This document shows positions 35,574 to 48,000 of a stretch of DNA of 64,000 bases, piece after piece. A program made the position numbers and the translations under genes. The notes beneath the pieces are model-generated. The model had not been told where the DNA came from and searched no databases. It saw nothing but the letters and a program-made list of their open reading frames with translations. Where the stretch lies: contig NC_067128.1 in NCBI RefSeq assembly GCF_021347895.1, positions 2,166,010-2,230,009 on the forward strand, in the 5' to 3' direction. Numbering within the stretch: position 1 is the stretch's first letter; the number at the start of each line of letters is the position of its first letter. Origin of the DNA: Acanthochromis polyacanthus (lineage: Eukaryota > Chordata > Actinopteri > Pomacentridae).

Positions 35574-35826
35574 CGCAGCTCCCTTACTATGAATTACCAC
35601 GTCAATGCAGAGTAGGATGAAGGTACTCCTGAGGTGTTGTTGATTATTTGATAATATCCTTCAGCTCATCTGCATTTTTGGATTTGGAGTTTCGAGTCTT
35701 CCTCATGACAGTAACGTCACATGGGCTTCTGTGGGGTTCAGGTCAGGGAAGCTGGCTGGACAATCAAGCACAGTAACACCACGGTCAGCAAACCATCTGG
35801 TAGTTTTGGCACTCTCTAGGAGTCTA
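35574..35826 (-). pseudogene. Tc1-like transposase C-terminal relic
   Basis: Tc1 transposases cut and rejoin element ends through a DDE catalytic triad. Read on the minus strand, this block gives TRWFADRGVTVLDCPASFPD followed by LNPTE. That corresponds to the conserved region around the last catalytic acidic residue (usual form SPDLNPIE). After a frame change it gives a segment like NADELKDIIK, and near the stop a KGAAKV-like ending. The first two thirds of the protein are absent and at least one frameshift is present. AT-rich sequence continuing to about 35340 resembles the usual 3' region of such elements. This copy belongs to a different Tc1 lineage from the element at 51106. Confidence 0.6.
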
Positions 35827-35840
35827 GCAAAAATAAAAAA

Positions 35841-38800
35841 TTCAGTTTCTTAAATAACTGATGGAAAATATTCAACATTTTTATGATGTTCGTTGCACAT
35901 AACGTCGAAAGGCTGCAATCAAAACTTAAGCAGAAGTTTTGTTTGCATTGTGGGTTTAGCTTACTGAAGCTTTTCAGCATTTCTGGTTTGACTTTCTAGT
36001 GTCTCATAAAGCAACAGGTCAGACTTAAAAATTTAGAAAAACAGATTAAATGATTTAAATGTCTACAGGATTGATCACTTAAACATTCATTGCTTATGTG
36101 AATCATCATGCAATGCATTCTGGTACACACGCTACGTTTTGTTCAGCAGGGCCTTATGTCGCCTGCATTTCATTTGCACAAAGTTGAGATCTCGGCAACT
36201 TCACGCAAATAAGGTGGGTTAAGGTGGGTCCAAACTAACCTTTGTCTATCTAAAACAGATACAGGTTCAGCAGGTGAAGACATATTTTCTTGCCTCAAAT
36301 GCTGTCGGAATCTAATTTTGCCCAGCTGTTGAAATGCCGTCCAATCAGACACAGCTTCTGTTTGAATGACCGTAGAGGGGTGAATCCTGTTGAAGAGCAG
36401 CTGTCAATCATCTATCTTAGTCGTGCACCCACGCCTCATGTCCCAAAGTGCCCCGTGGACAGATGCCATCAGTCATTACTGTGTATGAGAAAGTGTTTGT
36501 GGGCTACAGCAGTTCCAGTTGAGACCGTGACTCTAAACCAGCCTCACGGTTTAATGCTGTCCCTGTGATGGCTAAGCGCGGATACAATATTCACTAATGC
36601 TGGGTGAGGAGGGAAGAAATGCAAATGCAAAGCGCATGCAAACCCAGAGCGTTCTGATTGACGCCTGGAGGTGGTGACACCCCAAGAAAATGCGGCAGAG
36701 TGTCAGAAAAAGTGTCAATGAAGAGCTGGCTGACAAACAATGCATGTGAGACCTCTTCCACTGTGGAGGGCGGTTCTAGTCGACCTGAGAGGGCAGCTGG
36801 CCGTCAGAGGAGGATCATCAGATAATTACAGCTCGCCTGGACCTTCTGCGCTATAAGAGTTGGCAGACGGTATGTGTTGTCTCTCTCTTCAATGCACTTG
36901 GCATCGTTTTTTCTTTGTGTTTACGCCTTCAGCGCCTCCACAGTACACAGGACACGCATCCATTCACTGCTTGCGTTGCTAATATTGTTGACTTCCGTAC
37001 TCCACTGCTGTCTGGTGTCATTTAGTCGTAATAAATTCCACTTGATTTGCGTAAATCTCTTGTGCGGACGCCTTGCTTTTCATTTTCTTTGAGCCACTCA
37101 GCGACACATGTTTCAGCTTTTACAAAGGCTCAGTGCTGATTCTCCTTCCAATTTCAGCCGGTGCACTAAGCGGCTACAACACGTTAGCATTCCAGTGGGA
37201 GCGCTGGAAGAAGTGAATAGAGAATCAATCCAATCAAAAACTGAAATGAATAATTTCATTCAAAGACGAGAGGTAATATTGGAGCCTACAGATAATCATT
37301 GCATTTAATCAAGGATGCAGACACATACAGAATCCACATAATTTGTTTACGGAGATGCAGAGGCCTGTCATCAGGGCATCTGTTTCTTCCATCAGAGCTA
37401 TTAGAGCGGCCTGAAATGGACTTTGATCAGTGATTTGGTTACGAAATGAATCGCACTGGAATTGATGATGTTCGATTCCCGTGCAAGCCCACTTGTGAGA
37501 TGCTAACTGCACTCATTAGCCCCTGAACCGGGCAGGCGTGAAATAGGCGCCCACAGTGTGTCGATGCTAGCCTCAATGTGCACCGCGCAGCATTATCAGC
37601 AGCTGTTTAGACGGAGGCAGCTGATAAATAGGAGGGCAGAAACACACTTAAATTGATTCATTTGATTAGTATTGGATGTGTTTTTTCCTCGGTGGGGGTT
37701 GAAGTGTGTTTGTGTGTGTGTGTGTGTGCATCAGCTGACGGATGTTCTTTCAGTCCAACCATGAAAATGCCTCCACAACAAGTGAATTTAGGTGAAGCCA
37801 ATACTTAAACCCACACCGACAGGTTCTTTACACCAGCGGGATCAATAGTTTTCTGCAGTGGAGAGATAGCCGCTGAACTCTGGGCTAGCTGCTCCTTTTT
37901 GCCTCTGGAGGTTTATATATATTCTGGCACTTGAATTAAAATTAATGCTCACAAAAATGAAGCAGTTTGGATGCAGCAGGGGAGAGGTGGAATCAGGGTA
38001 ACTGATCACTTGCAAAAAACAAACCTCCTGATGCTACAAAGGCAGCTTCACACTGAGAGCACATTAGTGTCCCCATTTTCAGTCTTATCCTGGTTTGGAT
38101 CATTTTCAGGATATAGTATTTACACGTAACGGGGGAAACCTGGCTTTTCATATCACTAGATGGTCATTAGAGTACTCCGGTTTCTAAAGTTGTGTCTTGA
38201 TTTGATAATCATATCATGTAACAGGATCCCCGTTTCTGTTACTCCAAGTAGCATATCCACATTCTCAAAGCCAGGCAGATTACACCCCATCCAGGTTTCT
38301 GAAATCAGAATAAGAGGTTTTGCAAGTGCAGCATATAACCAGGATGCTCCTCACATCTACATCTTACAGTGATAATGGTGGCAGATTTAAAACAGCTAAT
38401 TACTGAGTGAAGCTAACTTTGTTTTTTGTTTTTTTTGGGCGTATACGACAGCGTGTACCAGTTCCCATAAAAAATGGGAGCAAAAACAAAAGGGTTGCCT
38501 TTATATTTTTGTTGAGTGTATCAGAGCTGCTAATGGTTGGATTTTGTGGGAGTCACTTATCTCAGATATAAAGTAGGAAGTAACTAGCACACTACAGCAC
38601 TAGCTTACTTTGGTCCTGCCTTTAAACAGTAGTTAGCTAACATCTGAAGCTCTTGTTAACACAGAAACGCAGCTTTTAATCCATTTCTTAAACTTCTACT
38701 CTGCTAATAACTCTGAAACTGCATAAAAAAGACACAAGGCCTCAACTTCTGCTTTATAAAATGGTCATTTACAGCTTGACAAAGGAATACTGCTTGGCTT

Positions 38801-40846
38801 TTAAAGATATTTAAAAAGTAGGGAGCTGTAAATGGGATTTTCTGCAAATTGCTAAATGGGCTGCCGACTTACTGAGGTGATAGTAAAGCAGTGCCATTTC
38901 AGGGTATTGCAGGAAAATTACCGTCAATACTATATAGCACATTTTATTCAGTGCTGCATCTCAAGCTCGGAAGTAAAGAGCAGCTGAGAGCAACAACACT
39001 CATTTGTTGGCAGGAATCGGTCTGAAACCCTTTTATCTTCATCTCTCTTCAAATCCTATCGGCAGATAATGACGTACTTCACTTTCAAGGGTTTAACAAG
39101 TGGAGGCCGCATTCTTCCTGCCTTCCTTTACTGATAGCGGTGGAAAACGAAAAGACGGTATGCAAGTGACAAACTGCAAACATCCAGAGGAGGAGCGCTT
39201 TTCACATCTGAGTCTGATAAACAACCCAACCACCAATCCACCATCCTCCGTTTTTTTTTCTTCTTTTCTTTCTCTCAGGGCTTTCCGTTCATCCTTTCAT
39301 ATATCTGTGTTACCGCAGAACTTCCTGACAGCCTGATCACTGTCATTTTTCTTCGCCGTGTCAGTCAACATATAACGGCTTCAGACCACAGCCACTTGCA
39401 GAGGATGACATGCAGAGGGCTGGGTTAACCTTTAATTACAGCCTTATAGTACAAAGTGTTGAAAGGCAGCCACTCATGGACTTTAATAACTCGTGTATTA
39501 AAGGACGGCCGGGCGTTCGTGACACACACTAACAGGCGCATCATCCCAGATTCAAAGGGACATAACCTGATTGTCTATATGAAGCACGGCCTGCGGTGCT
39601 TTTGGTAATTCCAAATGTTGTTATGAGTGTGTGCTGTGCAGCTGAGGTCTGCCTGATAGCATCACCGTGCACACAAAGCTCGGCTCCACTGGCTGGATTG
39701 GTGAGCACTGTTTGAATTTAAAGTCCAGAGGTCCTCTCCTATCAGTATGACTGATCACCTGCTGCTGTGCTGAATTAGCACAAACTGCTGATGCATGGCA
39801 TTGATTGGTATCGATCCAAACATCTCACTCCATGACTGCCATCCTTATAGAATAACTGTGAAGCTGGATGAGATTGATCTCCAAAGTTTTTAATTATAGC
39901 TGTGAAAAATAATGCTGAGACTGAAAGATACTGTTCTTAAATGTTAAATCCCAGCAGTGGTCCTGAGAGGAAGAAATGTGGGTGCAGTTTAGAGGCAGCG
40001 CTGAATAGTGAAACGTCCGGGGTTTTATTTTTTGCTGCATGTGTTTCAGATTTTCCAAATGAAGCAGCGAGCCGGGTTCTGCCAGAGCTTTCCTTCCCAG
40101 CTGTTATCTCATTGTTCTCTGCAGTGATTGAGCTCTCATCATTGCAACAAGACCCAAATCTTCGGATGTGCACATTGGCAAAAGATCGCGTCCTCGTTTT
40201 GGAGGACATCATTAGTGCTCTCATTTCAACAAGGTGCTCTGAAAATGTCGAGCAGATGAGGCAATGCACATGACATATTAAAATTCTCTCTTTGTACAAT
40301 ATCTGCACCTGGCAACAGTGGTTAAAATCAGGAAAAGGACGGTGGCTATGGGACAGAGAGTGTAGGTGTTAAAAGCAACTAAAACACACGGGGAAGCTGG
40401 GGAAAAGACTGATGCTAATTTAAAAGCAAACATAGCTATATTTAATGGACAGGTATCCAACAGTTAGCAACCAATTTGAAAGGAAACGGGAACAAAGAGT
40501 GAAGGGGAGGCTGCTGCATGTACCTTTAACCTTTCTCTTTAAAATACCTTCAAATTGCCCCGCTGGATTCAAGTCAGGCGACGTGTTTAGTCAGGTTCAT
40601 ATTTATTTCTTCTTTTGAGATTCTTCTGTGATTGTGGCAGTCTGTTTTGAATATTCTGTCAAACTCTTTTTTTTTATTTAGAAAAGTAGAATGCCATTAC
40701 CAAACCAGAAAGATTAATTTGCAAATTTGCTTTATAAGATTATCATCTTTATCTGAAAACTGACCACTACATATGAAGACTTCATTTGCATAAACAGGTA
40801 ACTCCGTTTTATCAATTTTCAGAAAACTCTTTTTATTGCTTACTTG
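35841..40846. other. Long unique non-coding stretch
   Basis: About 5 kb nearly free of recognisable repeats, apart from a (TG)9 run at 37711-37728 and a possible old repeat fragment at 38085-38370. No exon is convincing. The overlapping frames on both strands at 39937-40308 are mutually exclusive and lack domain-like sequence. Confidence 0.45.
37711..37728. repeat. (TG)9 microsatellite
   Basis: Nine perfect TG repeats in otherwise unique sequence. Confidence 0.9.
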
Positions 40847-40854
40847 AGATAATA

Positions 40855-41414
40855 CAGCCCGATCTCACGAGGATTCGTGAAACTGTCACGTAAATTTTTG
40901 TTTCGGCTTCGTGCGCACCAACACGATTTCGTCATGTTTTTCGTGCCGCTCACCACGAAATGCACACCAATGTATTTTAAACGGCGGACTTTTCGTGCCA
41001 CTCAGAACGTATTTCAAAAGAATGTGTATATTATATTTTTAATGTAAAACCGTGGCGAATCCAACGCTATATTTTGCATGACATCGTTCCTAAACATAAC
41101 CCTAACCATAACCATAACCATAACCTAACCATAACCTAACCATAAGCCGGTGGTACACTTACCAATTTGCATAGGAATTTCAAGAATGTCCGGCGGCCGG
41201 CGGCCGCAAACGCGATCACACAAGCAGTATACGCCGATGGACAGCTTAGATCGTCATGAATCCGCCGGTATAAACCACTTTCAGATGTGATTACCACAGC
41301 GAAAAACATTTCGTGGTGAGCGGCACGAAAAACATGACGAAATCGTGTTGGTGCGCACGAAACCGAAACTAAAACTTACGTGACAGTTTCACGAATCCCC
41401 GTGAGACCGGGTTG
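40855..41414 (+). mobile_element. CGTG-rich inverted-repeat element, copy 1
   Basis: It starts CAGCCCGATCTCACGAGGAT and ends CGTGAGACCGGGTTG, with 108-bp inverted arms (40855-40962 and 41307-41414) that differ at a few sites. AGATAATA occurs directly to the left (40847-40854) and one base away on the right (41416-41423), a probable target duplication. The centre holds a telomere-like run of 'ccataa' and 'cctaac' words near 41100-41150 and a GGCCGGCGGCCGC patch. It has no coding capacity. A second copy lies inverted at 60292-60839. Confidence 0.75.
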
Positions 41415-41423
41415 CAGATAATA

Positions 41424-42575
41424 ATACCAATCATTTTTTTTCCATTTTGTCATGTATTTTTCTTCTGAGTCAAATCCACTCAACTTCAGTTTGATTGATA
41501 TTATCTCATGTAAACAATAAAATAAAAACTTTTCTGAAAATTTATCAAAACGGAGTTATCTGTTTTTGCAAATGAACTCTTCACATAGCCAGATGAATGT
41601 AGGAGAGCGTAAAGTACAATATTTAAAGAAGTACACTATATTTACGTAGCTGCTTTCCACCAATGACAGTTGGTTATACTTTAATGAATCAGGGCACCAC
41701 CATTTATAAGAAAGGAATAATGTCCATTAATGTAAAAGCTCTGTCTGGGTGGTAGTTTTAACTCATAGTTTAATAAATTACATTATCATAGCTGTCATGG
41801 TACCCAAAGATCTTATTTTACTATGAATGTAGTTCGTACAATTATTACAGTAACTCCTCAGTGAAAAACAGTCTGCACACCTTACATGCTGATTAGTCCC
41901 CTCAAGTAGAATTATACTCATTACTTAGCAGTGGATATCCATTAATTAGCTCATTACCACTATACATTCACTTCCTTAAGCCACCCTGCGTTTAGCGTTG
42001 CCGGTAGTATTGGTGGTGGACCAAGCCCATAATGAAGCGACAATCTCCAGCAGCAGGAATGTTCAGGTGGAGTTTAATGAAGGCTGACTGGGTGAAAGAG
42101 CAGAATGGCGCCAGGGAGCTCGCCTGGCCTCAGCCCCTCCAGGGAATCACAAAAGACCTGCAAGTAGAGGAGATCATGGCCCTGCCAATCCCTGATACCC
42201 TTTGAAAAGGACAGACATTGTCTGGCCTGCGCTCTGATGCCTGAAAATAAGCATTCCTCTGGGCAATTTGAGCTGTTGTGGGTGCCAGGAAGGAGGGAAA
42301 AAAGGATCTGGTGATGCAAGGTTAATGTCTGCAGATTAAGAAGACTCATTCACAGCTGCTAGCGTTTGTGGAGGTAAATTCAGGTTTATTTATGATTTAA
42401 TTCTGCACGGTTGGGCAAGATGCTTCAGAAACCTCAACTAACTGTTGCTGCATATAAATATAGCAGAATAAAAAAGAATTACGTGGCTTACCTAGCATTG
42501 CGATTCTTGAGTTATTCCTGAGCAGCTAAAAAATAGCTTTATTTTTCTACAACCAAGCTGCATTAAATGTGTATT
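41424..42575. other. Unique non-coding stretch
   Basis: No gene is recognised, and the one longer minus-strand frame (42074-42349) has no domain-like sequence. Confidence 0.4.
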
Positions 42576-42579
42576 TTAA

Positions 42580-43108
42580 CCCTATGAAGCCCAGTGTAGC
42601 GCCGGCGCTATGATTGCATGTTTATTTTTGATTGACGGTAGAAACCTGATAGGATAGATCGATCATTCTTTTTGCATTCAAAATCTGGGGAGTTCCACTA
42701 ACATTTCACACATTCGCCAGGCCTTGCAGTGCTTTTTTGCTGCAGTGATGGGTTTGTAAGAACACACAATGAAGCCCACATGTCAAAAATCTTTATAAAC
42801 GAGACCGCAGCATATTGTGCAACTTTTTTTTTTTCAACAAATTAGAGGGATACAGCTATGCAATTTCTGTATTTTGAAATATACGTGAAAAAAACTGAAA
42901 ACAAACAGAAAAAGGTTTTAGGTTTATTGCACTTTTAAGCAATTTATTGCAGTAGTTAAGACATAAGTCAATATATATTATTAAAACTTAGGATATAAGG
43001 CTTATATTGATGTAAAGCAAATAAAAATACTCCAAGAATTTGCATTAGAGCATGTAAAAATGTAAGAATATGTCCTGGCAGCCTTGCACAATGGTAGGTC
43101 TGAAAGGG
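42580..43108. mobile_element. piggyBac-like TTAA element
   Basis: TTAA (42576-42579) is followed by CCCTATGAAGCCCA, and the right end reads GGTCTGAAAGGG followed by TTAA (43109-43112). The inverted ends match at 9 of 14 positions. At 529 bp it is non-autonomous, and a GCGCCGGCGC palindrome lies just inside the left end. The call rests on TTAA plus CCC/GGG termini. Confidence 0.5.
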
Positions 43109-43112
43109 TTAA

Positions 43113-45582
43113 AAACTGCCACAGCTCCACATCCCTCTGAATGAAACGGTGTAGAAATAGCAGCAAGACACGTGTTTGGAAGTATCCATGGTGAACAACT
43201 GGATAAACATCAGTTTGACATGAATGCATGAAGGAGCACAAACACATTAGATTCAACCTGCATACTGCATAGATGTGTGAGATACATCTGTTTTATTTCA
43301 TTCCTTGCTCATCTTGCTGTGGGTTTGTCTTCTACCACTCACTATCTGACTTGCAACAAATGCCTTCCTTTAAAATCTTGTCCTCCTTGAAAAGATCTCG
43401 GCTTAACATTTATTTTAACGCATCAGATCACCATGTCAGATTCCTCATACGTGAAAACCTACCTGGCAACAGAACGGATTCTGAAAATAGGAAAGCAAAC
43501 ATGGTTGAACAGCGGGTAGGGGAGCATTTATCACACCAGCAAGAACGGCGCTGAGCTCTGCAAAGATTTCCGTGTACTGGAAGTCACGTTGCTTTATCTG
43601 CCGTCTCTTCACACCTCCAACTGCTGCGCCGAGATTACACAAAACTGATGTCAAGCATCCATCAAACTTCCAATAAGACTGCAAATAAACTAATTTTGTC
43701 AAAGGGATGTTGAGTTTTACTGCCATGTGCATAATTACTTTCTTACTACAATTAGCTATAAAAAAAAAAGTCCAAAGAATCTACCAGAAGTAGTACATAG
43801 CAGCAGAGTAAACTCCTAATTCCACATCACTTAATGAATTATTAAAAGAAAACAGTGCATTAGCCACCTGTGCATTATGAGCTATTTAAACACCAGTATT
43901 GTCCAGCATGGCATTTTTTTATTTTTTATTTTTGCACAGGCAGCAACTGTGGCTTGATGTATTCTGTGTCTAAGTCTAAGCCCCACTCTTTTTGGAGTAA
44001 TTTCTTCAAATTTGGCACAAATGTAGCGTTGGACATTAAGTCACATTTTCATTGTCATTGCCTTACAAACTTGCACAATAAACACATTGCAAAAATTGCT
44101 TGAAATGCATTCACTGAGAAAAGTTTTCTGTACAGGTGCCACGCCTTTAAACCATTTGGCCATGACATGGAGCTCCAGCTAGCCGACAGCTAACTGGTGC
44201 AAATTTGGTGGAGACCGTGAGCTAACATGCACGGTGGCTGAGGAAGGAGAGAAATTGGTTTGGCTGAGGTCAGAGGAATACATTGAAAATAAGAAAATGA
44301 GACTTTAATGTCTAATCATTGCATACAGGACCCTAGAAAAACCTTTTCACTGGTAGCTTTAGGCGCTTAGCATGCTAAAAAAAGGAGCTTTTGGGTACAG
44401 CGTGACGAACCAACCTTGCACGCTTGTGATTACTTGTCTTTGCATTGATGTAAAGACTGACAGTGTTTTGATATTTTAGCATCATCAGTCTTTTCCTGAG
44501 GTTGTCTGATATCACTTTTATAAAATGGACACAAACTAAACTCCTCACTTTATAAATAATCAGTAGACGCTACAATTTGCAGATGTTCCCTAAACGCCTC
44601 ACAAACAGATTACTGTGACACCAAAAGTTCCTTTAAAAACAACAAAATAAGGCATCTGCTGTCTCTGATTAACCTAAAATTAAACTAAGTGATTTTCTCT
44701 ATATAGTTTGTTAATTGAGCAGAGTTTTCAGTAAGCAGATGCATTTTAAATAGTAATAAATACTACAGTCCATCATGTCCATATAATTGTTGGAAGCCAG
44801 AATCATCACTGTGATTTATATTCATTTATTTTTGCAGCCGCAGCACCGTGCTAGCAGGTGTGACTGGATGTACTTTTTCTTCTTCACTGGTTCAATCTGT
44901 ACCTCTCTGCTGCACCTGCACAGAGGAGTACCTGAGATGGGACTTGTCCTTCTCCATCAGCCTCCTCATCTCCTCTCATTTATTTAAAAAATAATCAGCT
45001 ATAGATTCCTCATCTTTAGAATTCGGCAGCAGCTGAATGGATTGTTTCATGCGTCAAGCAGGGACACACTGACTGAAGCCAGTGAAGAAGAAAATGTGCT
45101 ACTTTCTGCTACCATTGTTAGTGCAGTATGTATGCATGCAGGCTGTAGGACACCAAATCAGTCTAAAGATCATCAAAAATGGACACGTATTTAGAGCCCT
45201 GGGTTATAATGTCCTTTTAAAATTAATATTCTGTTTAATCGTTTGGGTATTCATGCAGAATTTGCTCAATTAAAGCTTGTTTTATTATTCTTCTATTATT
45301 CAATGGGCATAAGCTATCCAGTGTTAGCAGAGTGGCTATTAAAACAGAGAGATGCTCTATAAATGCACAGCTAACATTCTTAAATGTTTTTTTATTGCAA
45401 ATCATTTAATTGCAGCGCTGAGCGATTAGATCCACGTTTCCTCATATTGTGCAGAACCACAAACTTCTAAACTGTTCAGAATTTGTTGGTCAAAGTTCAC
45501 CATGACCTCCAAAGCATGTTTTTTGGGCGTAACTAAAAGAAATTCATAACCTACTTAGGAAAAAAATTCACAGAAATGTAAA
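43113..45582. other. Unique non-coding stretch
   Basis: No gene or complete mobile element is recognised in about 2.5 kb. A poly-A run lies at 43761-43769. Confidence 0.4.
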
Positions 45583-46031
45583 TGTCGGGGGCTGTGTGGA
45601 AGGGAGGGACATTTAATTCAAACTAAAGTTACTTACAAAAGATGGGCAGCAAACACCAGATGGCCTGAAGTTCAGGAACAATCCGAAAAGTAGAAGTAAA
45701 TATCAAGAACAACTAATATAAGCAAAATGTTATTGAAAGGAACACAAAAGTGGTGTGAAAACTCCCCAAATCCAAATGAAAAAACCATAAACAGACCAGG
45801 AGAATCAAACAGTACAGCATGAGACGGACAAACTGACAAAGACGAAGGGAAAAACAAGACTATTTATACACCCAGAACCGACTGAGGAGACAAGACACAG
45901 GTGAAACTAATCAGGCCAAAAGGAGGGAGTAAAACAACAAGAGACACACAAGGACACTGAATGTCAAAATAAAACAGGAAATAAGCAGAACAAAGTCCAC
46001 AGGAGTAAGAAAACATTATGGAGTGATGACA
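45583..46031 (-). mobile_element. Possible LTR fragment
   Basis: Read on the minus strand the block runs from TGTCATCACTCC to CCCCCGACA. It contains a TATA-like GTATAAATAG (complement near 45861-45869) preceded by the C/T-rich layout usual in fish retrotransposon LTRs. No 5-bp target duplication is visible and the boundaries are approximate. Confidence 0.4.
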
Positions 46032-46123
46032 TTTTATATCCAATAGAATCACCAAAAATACCTTTTTGCTGTTATTCAGCACCACAACCAAGAAGCAGAC
46101 GTGACCAGATTTGGTCTGATGCT

Positions 46124-46696
46124 AGCCTAGCCGCGCTAGACCCCATGTTCTGAAGGCACAAGGGTCTAGGCACGCTCGACAGGGAGGGAGGCGGGCTAAA
46201 AGGTTGTCTTTCAAATCCCTCTGCAGCAATTGGGTAGGTATACAACCAATCAACGCAACGAATAGGCTGACGTAGTTCCTAGAGCACCGGCGGATTGTGT
46301 CTAAGTCCCATTAGCTTCCCAACCAGCGGAGCCAACTGGTATATTAAGGATTTGCCATATCCTGTCGGCATAAGTCCAAATACATCTTTCTTCTCAATGA
46401 AACACTTCAGTGTCGTCCTTTGTTTATCTTTCAAGTTGAATTTTAGCTTCAAATCTTTAAGGGCTGTGGCCAAAGCCGAGTCGAAAGATAACTGTTTATT
46501 GTGCGCCGGTTGTTTCTGTCAGAATCGTCACGCCTCTGTCGTCACTTAGTTACGCCCGCCTTCTGACTCTACACTTCATGGTGATTGGTCCGGCCAGTTT
46601 TAGGAGAATCCAACCTCGAGCCTTATGGAGGGTAACTAGACCCACCCTGGCAGAGAACTATATTCGTTGCCGTGGGTTGTCTAGCGCGGCTAGGCT
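46124..46696 (-). mobile_element. Helicase-carrying mobile element, copy 2 (both ends intact)
   Basis: The inverted ends AGCCTAGCCGCGCTAGAC and GTCTAGCGCGGCTAGGCT match over 18 bp. Flanks GTCTGATGCT (46114-46123) and GTCTGACGCT (46698-46707) are probably a 9-10-bp target duplication with one change. At 573 bp the only recognisable coding content is the helicase fragment, so it moves by enzymes supplied elsewhere. The superfamily is not certain to me. Confidence 0.75.
46279..46518 (-). pseudogene. RecQ-type helicase fragment, copy 2
   Basis: It has the same layout as the copy at 26437-26673, with motif I reading GLMPTGYGKSLIYQ and a lead-in QRTTLKCFIEKKDV. The two copies differ at only a handful of residues over about 60, and the ATP-binding loop is unchanged in both. 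It lacks every motif after Walker A. After GKLMGL the sequence no longer resembles a helicase, which suggests that a single exon end was captured. It has no ATG at a sensible place and is flanked by element sequence only. Confidence 0.65.
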
Positions 46697-46707
46697 CGTC
46701 TGACGCT

Positions 46708-47052
46708 GGTTTGGGGACACAAATCTTTCAGCTGCTGTGTTGAAGATGTCAGTAAAGGATCCAAGTTTTAGAATTTCTAGTTTTTCTACAGAGAATCATG
46801 TTCGAAGTGTTGCATACTGTCTTGGCTACAGCTTTGTGGTCTATAATGTTATTGACCAGCCATGTGAACATTTACAAGGAATTTGGCTTTTCAGACTCTC
46901 AGTGAAATTACAAGTCATCTGGATGGATGGGAGTATAAAGTGACTGGTTTGACTGGTTGGTGGAGGCACATAACTCAAATAAGGATCACTGAAACTGACA
47001 AATGAACATAAAGAAACAATGGAAAAGATCAAGTTCTTTTCATTCCCTATAA
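46708..47052. other. Unique non-coding stretch
   Basis: No gene or repeat is recognised. Confidence 0.35.
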
Positions 47053-47060
47053 GTCTAGGC

Positions 47061-47992
47061 CAGCTCTGTCAAACTCATTCTAGTTCAGGTTCCACATTCA
47101 GCCCAGTTTGATCTCCAGTGTTCTGGACCACTAAAATCAGAGAAGAATAATGGATGAATAACTACAAATTCCAAATATTTCATTTGTTTTAGTGCAAAAA
47201 AGTACATTCTGAAAGTGTTCACATTTAAGGAATTATCTTTTTTTTACAAAACATCATGAACAAGTTGAAATTTATCAAGAAAAATAAATTCAGTTTCATC
47301 AACATTCATCCTCAGTTTATCATTTCCTCATTACAACTTCCAGATCACAGAGTGTCTACAAAGGAACACAACATTTAGTCACCTGGAACTGAACAATACA
47401 TTATTTTACTTTAAAAAGAACAAAAACAACACAAGAAAAAATATTACAAAAAAGAGACACAAATGACAAAAGCGACAAATGACATGAAACAAGACAAAAA
47501 CGTGACAAAAAATTAGACAAAAAAGTTACAAAGCAACAAAAAATTGGACAAATGAGACAAAAAAATGACGAAAGCATGAAACAATATGACAGAAACGATG
47601 CACAAAATAATGAATAAAGCAAAACTCGGAATGACAAAAATGAGATAATAAACACAAGCGAGACAAAAAGGAAACACAAAATGACAAAAATGAGAAACAA
47701 AACAACAAAAACATGAAACAAATGATAAAAATTATAAAACAAGAAACAACAAAAACAAGACAAAATATTACAAAAAGGAGGCACAAAACGACTAAAGAAC
47801 AATGAACAATCTAGTATTTTACTTTTATGATCCAAACAACTTGTCATGGTCTAGAAATGATTTTAAATTTATAGTTTTACTAGTTTACAATCTGCAGTTA
47901 ATGTCTTCTCTGTAATTTTTACACTTTGAGGGCTGGATTGGACCCTCTGGAGGACCACTTTTGGCGAGCTTGCCTCATGTTGGACACCCCTG
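47061..47992. mobile_element. hAT-type element with CAGGGGTGTC-like ends
   Basis: The left end CAGCTCTGTCAAACTCATTC and the right end GTTGGACACCCCTG are diverged copies of the CAGGGGTGTCAAAC terminus seen at 50608. Flanks GTCTAGGC (47053-47060) and GTCTATAC (47993-48000) agree at 6 of 8 positions, fitting an aged 8-bp duplication. The middle (about 47400-47815) is a degenerate array of 'gacaaaaatgagacaaaaa' words, which produces Phe/Cys-rich open frames on the minus strand that are not proteins. Confidence 0.7.
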
Positions 47993-48000
47993 GTCTATAC

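Noticed and set aside
39937..40308. Overlapping 123- and 110-codon frames on opposite strands
   Set aside because: They are mutually exclusive, and neither has recognisable motifs or exon boundaries.
47401..47847. Cys/Phe-rich membrane-like minus-strand protein
   Set aside because: It comes from the degenerate ACAAAAATGAGAC repeat inside a hAT-type element; the same pattern recurs at 53260-53613 in the sister element.
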